Shown here: in pieces, positions 1 through 8,770 of the stretch
Layout of the letters: each line of letters starts with the position of its first letter
Position numbering within the stretch: the stretch's first letter is position 1
Source: Micromonospora zamorensis
GTDB taxonomy: Bacteria; Actinomycetota; Actinomycetes; Mycobacteriales; Micromonosporaceae
Reading direction: 5' to 3'
Assembly: GCF_900090275.1 (NCBI RefSeq)
Contig: NZ_LT607755.1
Coordinates: 868,001-932,000 of the forward strand
DNA: 64,000 nucleotides
Program-made: the position numbers and the translations under genes
Notes under the pieces: generated by a model
The model's input: the letters and a program-made list of their open reading frames with translations, nothing else
The model's database searches: none
Told to the model about the DNA's origin: nothing

Positions 1-843
1 GTCACGGACCATGTCCCGGACGAGCTTCTCCTCGCCCTCGTCGGCCGCGCGCAGCCGCTCCGCGGCGTAGAGCCCGGCCTCGATCCGCTTGGCCAGCTCC
101 ACCTCCTGCTCGGCGTTGAGCAGCGGAACCTTGCCGATCTGCTTCAGGTACGCACGGACCGAGTCGGCCGAGGCGGTCAGCTCGGCGTCGCGCCGGGCCT
201 GCTTGAGGGCCTCGGACTCCTCGTCGTCCCACTCGAAGTCGTTGTCGGTCGCCGAGGCGGCGGCGTCGGTCTCGGCGGCCTGGGCCAGCTCGGCCGGCTC
301 CTCGACCACCACGTCCTCGATGGCGGCGGCCAGCTCCTCCGGGTCGATCTCACCCTCGGCGCCCTCACCCTTGGCCTTGGTGCCGGCCTTGGCGCCAGCG
401 GCGGCGACCGTGGCCTTGGTGGCCCGGGTCGACTTGGTGGCCTTCGCCGGCGTCGCACCGCCCTCGGCGGGGGCGGCCTTGCGGGCGGCCACCTTGCGCG
501 GGGCAGGCGCGGACGGCGCGTCGTCGGAGGCGGGCGCCTGCTTCGGGGCGGGCGCCGCGGCCTTCTTGGTGGTCTTGGCAGTGGTGGCCCGGGACGCCGG
601 CGTGGTCGAACGGGCCGCGGCGACGCGGCGGCGGGTGCTCGCCGAGCCGTCCACCACCACGGTCACTCCCGCCTCGGAGAGCGCCCGCAGAATCTTCTTG
701 GCCTGGGCCGGAGTCACCTCGGCGGACTCGACGGTGCGCGCGAGCTGGGCCGACGTGAGCTGACCACCGGCGCTCTGCGCGTGGGCGATCAGGGTGTCGG
801 TGAGCGAGCGAACGTCGGCGCCGGTCTGGCGGGGTTCTGTCAC
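1..843 (-). CDS. rpoD: Principal RNA polymerase sigma factor, N-terminal part (runs off the window start)
   Basis: Encodes the first 281 residues of the housekeeping sigma factor that directs RNA polymerase to most promoters. The start is GTG (complement of 841-843), with GGAAGG at 850-855 seven bases upstream, giving [17 protein letters not shown] long Lys/Ala/Pro-rich linker fills residues of about 60-150, then an acidic stretch, then sigma region 1.2 from about residue 225 ([20 protein letters not shown], then [10 protein letters not shown]). This is the actinobacterial SigA/HrdB layout, in which a basic, low-complexity N-terminus replaces a conserved region 1.1. Regions 2-4 lie outside the window. 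It is divergent from the inositol monophosphatase gene. Identity is firm from region 1.2; the linker itself is not diagnostic. Confidence 0.93.
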   Translation of the reverse strand, partial: MTEPRQTGADVRSLTDTLIAHAQSAGGQLTSAQLARTVESAEVTPAQAKKILRALSEAGVTVVVDGSASTRRRVAAARSTTPASRATTAKTTKKAAAPAPKQAPASDDAPSAPAPRKVAARKAAPAEGGATPAKATKSTRATKATVAAAGAKAGTKAKGEGAEGEIDPEELAAAIEDVVVEEPAELAQAAETDAAASATDNDFEWDDEESEALKQARRDAELTASADSVRAYLKQIGKVPLLNAEQEVELAKRIEAGLYAAERLRAADEGEEKLVRDMVRD

Positions 844-987
844 GAATGACCTTCCGGAGGCGAAGAGCGGGCACGGCCGGGTTGTCCGGCACAGCGTGGG
901 GCAACCGGGCCGGGCAGTGTGGTTGAGGGACCCCCGTGTCCCGGACCGGCCGGTGGTCGGCGGTCCGTGGCGCGTGGGCAGGGGTGA

Positions 988-993
988 ATTGTA
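988..993 (-). promoter_or_regulatory. Candidate -10 element for the sigma factor gene
   Basis: The minus strand reads TACAAT here, close to the TATAAT consensus and rare in such GC-rich DNA. Transcription would begin near 980 and give a 5' leader of about 135 nt. No good -35 hexamer is seen 16-18 bases further upstream. The 844-1131 stretch is otherwise a divergent intergenic region with no gene in it. Confidence 0.4.
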
Positions 994-1131
994 ACGCCGT
1001 CTGCCGCGATCTTCCTGCGCCGCACTGCTTAACGGCGGTGGGACCGCCGATTCGGCGCTGATGTGGACTTTGTAAGGATGATACTCGCGCGGGGCGCGGA
1101 ACGCCCCGGTCGCGTGGAAGGGGACGTTGGG

Positions 1132-1953
1132 ATGGACCGTTCGGCGCCGTCACCTCGGGAACTTTTGGCGGTCGCGCTGGGCGTCGCGCGCGATGCGGCG
1201 GCCACCGCGTACCGGATGCGGGTCGAGGGTGTCTCGGTGGCGGCGACCAAGAGCACTGTCACCGACGTGGTCACCGCGGCGGACCGGGCGGTCGAACGGC
1301 AGGTGCTCGACGCGCTGAAGCAGTTGCGGCCGGACGACGCGGTGCTCGGCGAAGAATACGGCATTCGGGACACCGGGCCGGTCGCTCCGGGCGGGGTGCG
1401 CTGGATCATCGACCCGATCGACGGCACCGTCAACTACCTCTACGGGCTGCCGTACAGCGCGGTGTCGCTGGCCGCCGAGGTGGACGGGGTGGTGGTCGCC
1501 GGCGTGGTGCGCAACGTGAGCACCGGCGAGGAGTGGACGGCCACGGTCGGGGGCGGGGCCTGGCGCGACGGTGTCCGGTTGCGCTGCTCCGGCGAGACTG
1601 ACCTGGGGCAGGCGCTGGTCGGCACCGGCTTCGGCTACGACGCCGGGCGCCGCACGCACCAGGCCCAGGTGGTGGCCGGGCTGATCGCACACGTCCGGGA
1701 CATCCGTCGGCTCGGTGCCGCCGCGCTGGATCTCTGCCTGGTCGCGGAGGGCCGGCTCGACGCGTACTTCGAGAAGGGCCTCGCGGCCTGGGACCTGGCG
1801 GCCGGCGGGCTGGTGGCCGCCGAGGCGGGCGTGCGTGTCGCCGGCCTGGCCGGTGGCCCGCCGGGGCCCGATCTGGTGGTCGCGGCCCCACCCGCGCTCT
1901 TCGGGCCGCTGCACGACCGGCTGGCCGAGCTGGATGCCGCTGGCGGGCCCTGA
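1132..1953 (+). CDS. suhB: Inositol monophosphatase family phosphatase (SuhB-like)
   Basis: A Mg2+-dependent phosphomonoesterase of the inositol monophosphatase superfamily, probably cytosolic. The ATG at 1132 is chosen because GGAAGGGG lies about 10 bases upstream; a GTG at 1063 in the same frame has no comparable site. The 273-residue protein has the family metal motifs: GEE (73-75), DPIDGT (94-99) and WDLAAG near the C-terminus. Length is normal for the family. The position beside sigA matches suhB in mycobacteria (Rv2701c). The exact substrate (inositol-1-phosphate, another sugar phosphate or a nucleotide phosphate) cannot be read from sequence. Confidence 0.9.
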   Translation: MDRSAPSPRELLAVALGVARDAAATAYRMRVEGVSVAATKSTVTDVVTAADRAVERQVLDALKQLRPDDAVLGEEYGIRDTGPVAPGGVRWIIDPIDGTVNYLYGLPYSAVSLAAEVDGVVVAGVVRNVSTGEEWTATVGGGAWRDGVRLRCSGETDLGQALVGTGFGYDAGRRTHQAQVVAGLIAHVRDIRRLGAAALDLCLVAEGRLDAYFEKGLAAWDLAAGGLVAAEAGVRVAGLAGGPPGPDLVVAAPPALFGPLHDRLAELDAAGGP

Positions 1954-1977
1954 GCGGCCGTCAGGGCAGTCAGGCCG

Positions 1978-2508
1978 TCACTTGGCGACGGGGGACGGGC
2001 AGGAGCCCTTGGGTGCCCGTGGCGCGCCGATGTCACCGAGGGACTGGTTGACCTCGGTCGTGGTGGCGAGCTGCTGGAAGCCGTTGCCCAGCACCACGTC
2101 CACGACGTCGTCGGTGCGCTTCTCGTCGTAGCCCGGCACGGCGTTGTTGAGGAAGTACGCCTGCAGCAGGTGCGCGGAGCCGACGCCCTTCGGGCCGTAG
2201 CGCAGCACTGCCACGTCGTCGATCCCCTTGGGGTCGTTGCCGACCTTCTTCACCTGGAACTTGCGGTTGCGGAAGTCGTCCGCGACGGTGCCGGCCCGGC
2301 CGGGCTCGTCGGTCGCGTTGAACACGTTGATCTTGACGTCCTTGGGCTCGTGCAGTGTCACGTCGGCCAGCGGCCAACCCTCCGGGCAGCCCGCGGCCGT
2401 GCCCGCCTTCCCCTGGGTGTCCCGGATGATCGCGGTGACCACGAACGCCAGGGCCAGCACCCCGAGCAGGCCGACGACGACGAGTGCTCGCACTCGCGCA
2501 AAACTCAT
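1978..2508 (-). CDS. Membrane-anchored LytR_C domain protein (Cei-like)
   Basis: A 176-residue protein with one N-terminal transmembrane helix (about residues 7-28, VRALVVVGLLGVLALAF), then an extracytoplasmic domain of LytR_C type. It lacks the LytR-CpsA-Psr catalytic domain, so it is unlikely to be a wall ligase itself. The ATG at 2508 is preceded by GGGAG about 8 bases upstream. Its place between suhB and DUF4193 matches M. tuberculosis Rv2700 (cei, linked to cell-envelope integrity). That functional link is transferred by synteny and domain. Its 3' end faces suhB with 24 bases between the stops. Confidence 0.8.
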   Translation of the reverse strand: MSFARVRALVVVGLLGVLALAFVVTAIIRDTQGKAGTAAGCPEGWPLADVTLHEPKDVKINVFNATDEPGRAGTVADDFRNRKFQVKKVGNDPKGIDDVAVLRYGPKGVGSAHLLQAYFLNNAVPGYDEKRTDDVVDVVLGNGFQQLATTTEVNQSLGDIGAPRAPKGSCPSPVAK

Positions 2509-2926
2509 CTGGGCACTCCCGGGACCTCAGGTGGGTGGCGGCAGCCGGCAACGATCAGACTGGCCGCCGGCCGTCGAATACGCCGCTGAGGTTAACGGTT
2601 GTCCGGCCGTCGCGTGGAAACAGCCCGACATGCCGGCGCGCCGACCGCGAACCGGGTACTACTACCCCTATCTTCGTGTCGCCTGAATCACATTGGGAAC
2701 AACTTCGCGTGCGGGGGCGTACATCTCAGCCGCAAGGGCGGTATACATGCCTCGCCCAAGGGGGGGTAAGGTTCCGCGCTCGCAGGGGAGTCGCCCCAGC
2801 GAGCTCGACCCGTTCGGTCCTCGGGTCGGGTGCCCGACACAAGTGGTGGCCGGCCAGCGGAACCGAAACAGCGTCGTCCGGCGTTACAACCGGAAGCGAC
2901 AACATCGATATGGGAGAGTGAAACCG
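2509..2926. other. Divergent intergenic region, 418 bp, no gene found
   Basis: Separates the LytR_C gene (minus) from DUF4193 (plus). It is less GC-rich than the flanking genes. I see a small inverted repeat, GGGTA-CTAC-TACCC (2654-2667), and a possible -10 element TACAAC (2885-2890) that would give DUF4193 a leader of about 30 nt. Open frames across it lack ribosome binding sites and recognisable domains. No RNA structure or tRNA is apparent. Confidence 0.5.
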
Positions 2927-3223
2927 ATGGCCACCGACTACGACGCCCCGCGTCGCGACGAGGTCGACCTCGGCGAGGACAGCCTGGAAGAGCTCAAGGC
3001 ACGGCGCGTCGACTCACAGTCGGGCGCGGTGGACGTCGACGAGGCCGAGGTGGCCGAGAGCTTCGAGCTGCCCGGTGCCGATCTGGCCGACGAGGAGCTC
3101 ACGGTCAAGGTGCTTCCGATGCAGCAGGACGAGTTCCGGTGCGCCCGCTGCTTCCTGGTACATCACCGTAGCCAGCTGGCAGTCGAGCGTAACGGCGAGT
3201 TGATCTGCCGCGAGTGCGTCTGA
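2927..3223 (+). CDS. DUF4193 family zinc-ribbon-like protein
   Basis: A 98-residue acidic protein of the actinobacteria-specific DUF4193 family. The ATG at 2927 follows GGGAGAG about 8 bases upstream; the longer frame to 2693 has no ribosome site. Two CxxC pairs (CARC and CREC near the C-terminus, about 20 residues apart) are arranged like a zinc ribbon. The N-terminal half is rich in Asp and Glu and probably disordered. The family is strongly conserved beside dut and suhB (Rv2699c in M. tuberculosis). Molecular function is unknown; zinc binding is inferred from the cysteines only. Confidence 0.85.
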   Translation: MATDYDAPRRDEVDLGEDSLEELKARRVDSQSGAVDVDEAEVAESFELPGADLADEELTVKVLPMQQDEFRCARCFLVHHRSQLAVERNGELICRECV

Positions 3224-3339
3224 CAACCACGACACCGGCGGCGGCCTCCTGAACGGGGCCGCCGCTGCTGGTGTAGGCGTGCGCCGGTAGTGGGTACCTG
3301 CTTGACTCGTAGCGGGTAGCCACAGCACCGGGAGGTCCG

Positions 3340-4164
3340 ATGAGCGATCGAGGCGGCACCACCGACGATGGCACGGGCAGCGTTGGTGCCACCGGCGGCA
3401 CGGACGACCTCGGCGCCACCGTCGCGGCGCTGACCGCGGACGACCTCGCTCCGGCCCGTCGCCGCCAACTGCTGACCCGGATGGTCGGGCAGGCCCGCGC
3501 CCGGGGCATCTCCGACCTGTTCAAGCCCCGTGCCGCCGTGCGCTGGATGGTCGACACCGTCACCGAGGTCGCCCCGCACATCCCGGTGCGGGACCTGGCC
3601 ACCCTGCGCCGGCATTTCCCCGGCCTGGACGATGCCGCCCTGGCCGACCGGCTCATCCGCAACGCGTCCCGGGCCACCGCCGCGATCGGCGCGGCCGGCG
3701 GGGGAGTCGCCGCCGTCGAGTGGACGGTCGCCCCGACCCTGCTCTCCGCGCCGGTGCTGCTCGCCGCCGAGACCGTCGCCGTGGTGTCGGTGGAACTGAA
3801 ACTGGTCGGTGAGCTGCACGAGGTCCACGGCGTGGCGCTACCGGAGGGCGGCAGCCAACGGGCGGTCGCCCTGGTGCACTCCTGGGCCACCCAGCGTGGG
3901 GTCAACCCGATGGTGCCCGGCGTGGGGGTGGGCGCGGTGCTCGGCACCGCGGCCCGCAAGGAACTGCGGGACATGCTGCTGCGGCGTTTCGGTCGCAACC
4001 TCACCACGCTCGGGCCGTTCCTGACCGGCGCGGCTGTGGCCAGCTTCCTCAACCGCCGGGCCACCCAGCAGATGGCCGAGCAGCTTCAGGTGGACCTGCG
4101 CCGGCGGGGCATCGCCCGACCCGCGCCACCGGCAGCCCTGCCCGGCCCACCGACCGGCACCTGA
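3340..4164 (+). CDS. Hypothetical membrane-associated protein, possibly EcsC-like
   Basis: A 274-residue protein starting at an ATG preceded by GGAGG (3331-3335). The N-terminal 40 residues are Gly/Thr/Asp-rich and look disordered. The middle has two hydrophobic glycine/alanine-rich segments (about residues 110-150) followed by [15 protein letters not shown], and the C-terminal part has another short hydrophobic segment ([11 protein letters not shown]) and basic helices. This pattern resembles EcsC-type proteins of unknown role, but I cannot confirm the family. It sits between two backbone DUF genes and converges on DUF3093. Confidence 0.6.
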   Translation: MSDRGGTTDDGTGSVGATGGTDDLGATVAALTADDLAPARRRQLLTRMVGQARARGISDLFKPRAAVRWMVDTVTEVAPHIPVRDLATLRRHFPGLDDAALADRLIRNASRATAAIGAAGGGVAAVEWTVAPTLLSAPVLLAAETVAVVSVELKLVGELHEVHGVALPEGGSQRAVALVHSWATQRGVNPMVPGVGVGAVLGTAARKELRDMLLRRFGRNLTTLGPFLTGAAVASFLNRRATQQMAEQLQVDLRRRGIARPAPPAALPGPPTGT

Positions 4165-4183
4165 CCGGGTCGACGGCGTCGGA

Positions 4184-4711
4184 TCAGCCCTGCTCACCCG
4201 TGGTGGGTCGGGAGAGCGCCAGAGCGTCCCGCGCGGCCAGCACCGCCTCCGCCAGCTCGACGGGGTGCCGCGTGCTCACCACCCAGAACGGGGTCGGATC
4301 GGCCGGGTCGTCGAGCACCACCTGCACGGCGCCGCCGATCCACGGCCGCTGCACCACGAAGGCGAGCGGGTCCGCGCCGACCCCGAGCACCTCACGGCGG
4401 CCGGCCACGTCCAGCGGCACCACGTCGGCCACGAAGCGGACCGGCAGGCGGGCGTCGTCCACCCGCAGCTCGGAGTCGGCGACCCCGATCCGGATCCGGC
4501 CGAGCCACCACAGCCCTGCCGCGGTGAGGGGCAGCAGCACGACGAACGGCAGCCAGGCGCGCACGCCGGCGGCGCCCATCCAGATCTCGACGGCCAGCAG
4601 CGCGGCGGCCACCAGCCCGCCCAGCCACAACCACCAGGGCAGATCCAACCGTTCGGCGTACGCCGGGCGGGCGTCGACCGGCGGCTGATCGGCGGAGGGA
4701 GAGGGCGACAT
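4184..4711 (-). CDS. DUF3093 family membrane protein
   Basis: A 175-residue protein with two adjacent transmembrane helices (about residues 25-70, [15 protein letters not shown] and [19 protein letters not shown]) and a C-terminal soluble beta-rich domain containing [16 protein letters not shown]. The ATG at 4711 is preceded by AGGAG six bases upstream on the minus strand. The open frame continues much further upstream only because it runs antisense through dut. DUF3093 is an actinobacterial family next to dut (Rv2698 in M. tuberculosis). It is divergent from dut, with 90 bases between the starts. Function unknown. Confidence 0.82.
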   Translation of the reverse strand: MSPSPSADQPPVDARPAYAERLDLPWWLWLGGLVAAALLAVEIWMGAAGVRAWLPFVVLLPLTAAGLWWLGRIRIGVADSELRVDDARLPVRFVADVVPLDVAGRREVLGVGADPLAFVVQRPWIGGAVQVVLDDPADPTPFWVVSTRHPVELAEAVLAARDALALSRPTTGEQG

Positions 4712-4801
4712 GCTCACTCCTGCGAGGGTACGGCGCACGGCGGCTCGGCGAACCGGCAGGATGGCAGGGTCACCCCGAGAACCGGACGGAAGAGGGGACC
4801 C

Positions 4802-5338
4802 GTGACCGACGTCGTACCCGTGCCCGTGCAGCTGCTCGACTCCGAGCTGCCGCTGCCCACGTACGCCCATCCCGGCGACGCCGGGGCCGACCTGGTGGCG
4901 GCCGCGGACGTGGAACTGCCGCCCGGTGGCCGTGCCCTGGTGCCCACCGGCGTGGCCATCGCGCTGCCGGAGGGGTACGTGGGTCTGGTCCATCCCCGTT
5001 CCGGTCTGGCGGCCAGGCTCGGCGTGACGGTGCTCAACGCGCCCGGTACGGTCGACGCCGGCTACCGGGGTGAGATCCTGGTCAACCTGATCAATCATGA
5101 TCGGGATGTGCCGGCGAAGATCTCCCGCGGCGACCGGATCGCGCAGCTCGTGGTCCAGCAGGTCGCACGGGCGCGGTTCGAGCCGGTGGTCGAGCTGCCC
5201 ACGTCCCGGCGTGGGGTCGGCGGGCACGGGTCGACCGGCGGGCACGCCGGGCTGGTGCCGTCGCCGACGGGCCAGGACCGGGTCGAGCGGCGGCCAGACG
5301 AGCCGGGCCGCGGGCAGACGGAAGAGGTGGCAGGGTGA
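4802..5338 (+). CDS. dut: Deoxyuridine 5'-triphosphate nucleotidohydrolase (dUTPase)
   Basis: Hydrolyses dUTP to dUMP and pyrophosphate, keeping uracil out of DNA and supplying dTMP synthesis. The GTG at 4802 has GAGGGGA just upstream. All five motifs of the trimeric dUTPase family are present: [32 protein letters not shown] and the C-terminal P-loop-like [10 protein letters not shown]. The protein is 178 residues, longer than the roughly 150 usual in the family, because about 30 hydrophilic residues follow motif V. It heads a run of co-directional genes (DUF3710, OB-fold, DUF3159). Confidence 0.96.
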   Translation: MTDVVPVPVQLLDSELPLPTYAHPGDAGADLVAAADVELPPGGRALVPTGVAIALPEGYVGLVHPRSGLAARLGVTVLNAPGTVDAGYRGEILVNLINHDRDVPAKISRGDRIAQLVVQQVARARFEPVVELPTSRRGVGGHGSTGGHAGLVPSPTGQDRVERRPDEPGRGQTEEVAG

Positions 5339-5363
5339 GTGTGAACAGCGGAGGGCAGGCGCA

Positions 5364-6026
5364 GTGATCTTCTCCCGAAAGCGGGCCGACGCCGAGCGGC
5401 AGACCCGTGACGACCGGGCCACCCAGGTCCCCGACCAGGGCGATGCGGCGCCGGCGTTGGAGCGCGGCCCGTACGACATCTCCGAGAGCTACGACGACGT
5501 GCAGCGACTCGACCTGGGAAGCCTGCACATCCCGGCGATCGCCGACGTCGAGGTGCGGGTGCAGGCCGACCCGCAGGGTGTGGTCCAGCAGGTGGTGCTG
5601 GTGCATGGCGACAACGCACTCCAGCTGGGCGTCTTCGCCGCCCCCCGGTCCGAGGGGATCTGGGGCGAGGTGCGCGAGGAGATCCGGCAGTCCCTGCTGC
5701 GCGACGGCGCGAGCGCGCAGGAGGTCGAGGGCGAGTACGGCCCGGAGCTGCACGCCCAGGTGAACACCCCGGACGGCCCGACGAACCTGCGGTTCGTCGG
5801 CATCGACGGGCCGCGCTGGATGGTCCGCGGCGTGTTCCAGGGCCCGGTGGCCACCAACCCGGCCGTGGCCGGGCCGCTGGTGGAGTGCCTGGACGGCCTG
5901 GTGGTCGACCGTGGCCAGGAGGCCAAGCCGGTCCGTGAGCCGCTGCCGCTGCGGCTGCCCCGCGAGATCGCCGACCAGGCCGAGGCCGAGGCGGGCGCCG
6001 CCGCCGCCGAGCCGCGCCAGGTCTGA
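5364..6026 (+). CDS. DUF3710 family protein
   Basis: A 220-residue actinobacterial protein of unknown function, matching Rv2696c in position and type. The GTG at 5364 follows GGAGGG at 5350-5355; the longer frame reaches back inside dut and has no ribosome site. The N-terminus is basic and charged (VIFSRKRADAERQTRD). The core contains GPYDISESYDD, LDLGSLHIP, GIWGEVREEIR and RWMVRGVFQGP, all typical of the family. The tail is Ala/Glu-rich. No transmembrane segment. It is 25 bases downstream of dut and probably co-transcribed. Confidence 0.85.
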   Translation: MIFSRKRADAERQTRDDRATQVPDQGDAAPALERGPYDISESYDDVQRLDLGSLHIPAIADVEVRVQADPQGVVQQVVLVHGDNALQLGVFAAPRSEGIWGEVREEIRQSLLRDGASAQEVEGEYGPELHAQVNTPDGPTNLRFVGIDGPRWMVRGVFQGPVATNPAVAGPLVECLDGLVVDRGQEAKPVREPLPLRLPREIADQAEAEAGAAAAEPRQV

Positions 6027-6140
6027 CCCGCGCGCACCGGCCCGCCGGAACCAGCCCCGTCGGCGTACGCTGGCGGCACGGTTCCGGCGCCGCCGGTGCC
6101 GGCCGGGGACGGCGAGCGTGGAGAGGGTGACGCGGAGGTC

Positions 6141-6521
6141 ATGACGACCGACGAGGGCCGGGTGTCGCTGCGGCGCATCCTGCAACGGTTCACCGCCAGC
6201 GAGGCCGAGATAGACGCGCAGGAGCTGCGGCGCGAGAGCGCCCAGTGCGGCGGGATCCCGGCACAGCAGTGCTCCCGGGGTCAGCTGGTGTCGGTCGCTG
6301 GTCGGCTGCGCACGGTGGTCTACACGCCGCGCACCAACCTGCCCACCCTGGAGGCCGACCTGTATGACGGCAGCGACGTGGTCACCCTGGTCTGGTTGGG
6401 TCGACGGCACATCGCCGGGATCGAGCCGGGCCGGCACCTGACCGCCCGTGGCCGGGTGGCGGTGCGCGACGAGCGCAAGGTCATCTACAACCCCTACTAC
6501 GAGCTGGACTCGCCGAAGTGA
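6141..6521 (+). CDS. OB-fold nucleic-acid-binding domain protein
   Basis: A 126-residue protein whose ATG at 6141 is preceded by GGAGG (6134-6138). After a helical N-terminus (SLRRILQRFTASEAEID), residues of about 45-120 form a predicted OB fold: RGQLVSVAGRLRTVVY, LEADLYDGSDVVTLVWLG and GRHLTARGRVAVRD. This matches the small Rv2694c family in the same neighbourhood. It has no catalytic motif, so a single-stranded nucleic-acid or oligomer-binding role is likely but unproven. DUF3159 follows 25 bases downstream. Confidence 0.82.
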   Translation: MTTDEGRVSLRRILQRFTASEAEIDAQELRRESAQCGGIPAQQCSRGQLVSVAGRLRTVVYTPRTNLPTLEADLYDGSDVVTLVWLGRRHIAGIEPGRHLTARGRVAVRDERKVIYNPYYELDSPK

Positions 6522-6546
6522 CGGCGTTGCGGACGGAAGGCCGGCG

Positions 6547-7230
6547 ATGACGACGGGACAGCACCGGGCGGCGCAGCCGGAGACCGGCCCTCCGGAGGAG
6601 GAGCCGCTGCCGACGATCGCCGAGCAGATGGCCGACCAGCTTGGCGGCTGGCGGGGCCTGGTCGAGTCGAGCATCCCGGTCGTGGTCTTCGTTCTCGCCA
6701 ATGTCATCGGCGAGCTGCGACCGGCGGTGATCGCCTCGGTCTCCGTCGCGCTGCTGATCGCCGGGCTGCGGTTGGCCCAGCGTCGGCCGATCCGGCATGC
6801 CATCAACGGGCTGTTCGGCGTCGGCGTCGGCGCGGCCATCGCCTGGCGCACCGGCGACGAGCGCGATTTCTACCTTCCCGGCATCCTCTACGGCATCGGG
6901 TACGGCGTCGCTCTGCTGATCTCGGCGGCGATCCGGCAGCCGCTGGTGGGCTGGATCTGGTCGGTGCTGGTCGCCAAGGGCCGCTCGGAATGGCGCACCG
7001 ACCCGAAGCTGGTGCGCACCTTCACCCAGCTCACCGTGCTCTGGGGCGTGGTCTGGTTGGCCAAGGTGGGCGTGCAGGCAGGGCTCTACCTGGCCCATCA
7101 GGACACCGCGCTGGGCGTGGCCCGGCTGGCGCTGGGCTACCCGCCGTACGCGCTGCTGCTGCTGATCACGGTCTGGACGGTGCGCCGGGTCACCCGGGAG
7201 TCGTCGCCGACCCCGCTGCCCGGCGCCTGA
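6547..7230 (+). CDS. DUF3159 family integral membrane protein
   Basis: A 227-residue polytopic protein. The ATG at 6547 is preceded by GGAAGG. After a 40-residue hydrophilic start there are about five or six transmembrane helices, beginning LVESSIPVVVFVLANVIGEL. Family-typical features are LGGWRGLVES at the N-terminal boundary and the loop RSEWRTDPKLVR. It corresponds to Rv2693c by position. DUF3159 proteins have no established function. It ends 17 bases before the oppositely oriented RCK gene. Confidence 0.82.
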   Translation: MTTGQHRAAQPETGPPEEEPLPTIAEQMADQLGGWRGLVESSIPVVVFVLANVIGELRPAVIASVSVALLIAGLRLAQRRPIRHAINGLFGVGVGAAIAWRTGDERDFYLPGILYGIGYGVALLISAAIRQPLVGWIWSVLVAKGRSEWRTDPKLVRTFTQLTVLWGVVWLAKVGVQAGLYLAHQDTALGVARLALGYPPYALLLLITVWTVRRVTRESSPTPLPGA

Positions 7231-7238
7231 CCGAACGG

Positions 7239-7264
7239 CCCGTGGGCTCAGCGTGAGCCGCGGG
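7239..7264. terminator. Possible shared terminator hairpin between DUF3159 and the RCK operon
   Basis: GCCCGTGGGCTCA-GCG-TGAGCCGCGGG forms an imperfect GC-rich stem that overlaps the stop codon of the minus-strand RCK gene. There is no T tract and the stem contains a bulge, so this is a weak call for a bidirectional terminator between convergent operons. Confidence 0.35.
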
Positions 7265-7937
7265 TCCGCTCGACGCTGTCCGGCCCGAGGATCACCGCGC
7301 GGACCTGGTCCTCCACCTCGGCGGTGCAGACGAAGATCAGCTCGTCGCCGGCCTCGATCGGGTCGTCCGGGCTGGGCACCAGGACCCGCTTGCCACGCAG
7401 GATCGCCACCAGCGCGGAGTCGCGGGGCAGCGGCACGGCGTGGATCGGCTGACCGACGTAGGGCGCGGTCGGCGGCAGGGTGATCTCGACCAGGTTCGCC
7501 TCACCCTGGCGGAAGGTCATCAGCCGGACCAGGTCGCCGACGGTGACGGCCTCCTCGACCAGCGCGGCCATCACCCGCGGCTTGCTCACCGCGACGTCGA
7601 CGCCCCACTGTTCGGTGAACAGCCACTCGTTCTCGGCCCGGTTGACCCGGGCCACCACGCGCGGCACCGCGAACTCGGTCTTGGCCAGCAGCGACAGCAC
7701 CAGGTTGGTCTTGTCGTCGCCGGTCGCCGCGACCACCACGTCGCACCCGGCGATGTTGGCCTCCTCCAGGCTGGCCACCTCGCACGCGTCGGCGAGCACC
7801 CACTCGGCCGCCGGCACCCGGTCCGGGCGCAGCATCTTGGGTTGGCGTTCGATCAGCATCACCTGGTGGCCGTTGTCGATCAGCTCCTGGGCGATCGAGC
7901 GGCCCACGTTGCCCGCGCCCGCGATGGCGACCCGCAT
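7248..7937 (-). CDS. RCK/TrkA-family potassium regulatory protein (second gene of pair)
   Basis: A 229-residue cytosolic regulator that binds nucleotide and gates a potassium transporter or channel. It starts MRVAIAGAGNVGRSIAQEL, a Rossmann GxGxxG fold, with the acidic residue that binds the adenine ribose in IERQ, then RCK_N features (WVLADACEVASLEEANI, VVVAATGDDKTNLVLSLLA). The C-terminal third is a TrkA_C domain (GQPIHAVPLPRDSALVAIL, then ELIFVC). It follows the other RCK gene after only three bases, so the two are co-transcribed and probably form a heteromeric ring. They match CeoB/CeoC of M. tuberculosis. Confidence 0.92.
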   Translation of the reverse strand: MRVAIAGAGNVGRSIAQELIDNGHQVMLIERQPKMLRPDRVPAAEWVLADACEVASLEEANIAGCDVVVAATGDDKTNLVLSLLAKTEFAVPRVVARVNRAENEWLFTEQWGVDVAVSKPRVMAALVEEAVTVGDLVRLMTFRQGEANLVEITLPPTAPYVGQPIHAVPLPRDSALVAILRGKRVLVPSPDDPIEAGDELIFVCTAEVEDQVRAVILGPDSVERTRGSR

Positions 7938-7940
7938 GGC

Positions 7941-8606
7941 TCAGTGCCCCCCTTCCGGCGGCGCCGCCGCCACCGACGTGACCGTCGCCACGATGTCATC
8001 GCTGACCAGCATGAACACCTGGTCACCCTCCTGTACGACGGTGGAGCCGGTGGGCAGCGTGCCGATGCCGAAGCGGATCAGGTAGGCGACCCGTGCGCCG
8101 GACGCCTCCTCCAGTGTGCGCAACGACCGGCCGATCCAGTCCTTGTGGACCGGCACCTCGACGATCGACACGGTGCTCGTGGGGTCGCGGAAGATCTCCA
8201 CGTTGCCCTCCGGCACCAGGTGCCGCAGCATCCGGTCGGCAGTCCAGCGCACTGTCGCGACGGTGGGGATGCCCAGCCGCTCGTAGACCTGCGCCCGGCG
8301 CTGGTCGTAGATGCGGGCGGCGACCCGGGACACGCCGAACGTCTCGCGGGCCAGCCGCGCCGAGATGATGTTGGAGTTGTCGCCGCTCGACACCGCCGCG
8401 AAGGCGTCCGCGCGCTCGATGCCGGCCTGTCGGAGAACCTCGCCGTCGAAGCCGGCCCCGGTCACCGTGATCCCGGCGAAGTCGGGGCCGAGCCGGCGGA
8501 ACGCGTCGGCGTCCTGGTCGATCACCGCCACCGAGTGCCCTCGGGACTCCAGGCTGTGCGCGAGGGTCGACCCGACCCGGCCACATCCCATGATCACGAC
8601 GTGCAC
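7941..8606 (-). CDS. RCK/TrkA-family potassium regulatory protein (first gene of pair)
   Basis: A 221-residue RCK protein. The GTG at 8606 is favoured because GGGAGGG lies five bases upstream on the minus strand and homologous proteins begin close to the Rossmann motif (VHVVIMGCGRVGSTLAHSL). An in-frame start at 8669 would add a hydrophilic tail without a ribosome site. The nucleotide-binding half ends near FGVSRVAARIYD; a TrkA_C domain follows (WIGRSLRTLEEAS, GDQVFMLV). No TrkH or TrkG partner is adjacent. The divergent neighbour is a KimA-like carrier, so that may be the regulated transporter (inference from context). Confidence 0.9.
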   Translation of the reverse strand: MHVVIMGCGRVGSTLAHSLESRGHSVAVIDQDADAFRRLGPDFAGITVTGAGFDGEVLRQAGIERADAFAAVSSGDNSNIISARLARETFGVSRVAARIYDQRRAQVYERLGIPTVATVRWTADRMLRHLVPEGNVEIFRDPTSTVSIVEVPVHKDWIGRSLRTLEEASGARVAYLIRFGIGTLPTGSTVVQEGDQVFMLVSDDIVATVTSVAAAPPEGGH

Positions 8607-8770
8607 GCTGTCCCTCCCAAGGTGCGTACCGCCCCCGCTTCCGGTGGCCTCCGAGTGCGAGCCTGCCACGTCCCGGCGGGAAGCGGGGACCGACCGTACC
8701 CCCGTCGTCGTGAGCAGCCGTGATCGCCCACCCCCGCGCCCCCGCCGTGGTGGTCGTACCCTTGGCGTTC

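Noticed and set aside
1063..1131. N-terminal extension of the inositol monophosphatase from GTG 1063
   Set aside because: No ribosome site, and the added residues do not resemble the family start; ATG 1132 has GGAAGGGG upstream.
2170..2921. Several overlapping plus-strand frames in and after the LytR_C gene
   Set aside because: No ribosome sites, no domains, unusual composition; they run antisense to a good gene or through the promoter region.
5091..6851. A 586-codon minus-strand frame across dut, DUF3710, OB-fold and DUF3159
   Set aside because: Antisense to four genes with recognised motifs; its composition is typical of a shadow frame.
8607..8669. Longer start for the first RCK protein at 8669
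   Set aside because: GTG 8606 has GGGAGGG five bases upstream and begins right at the Rossmann motif, as in homologues.
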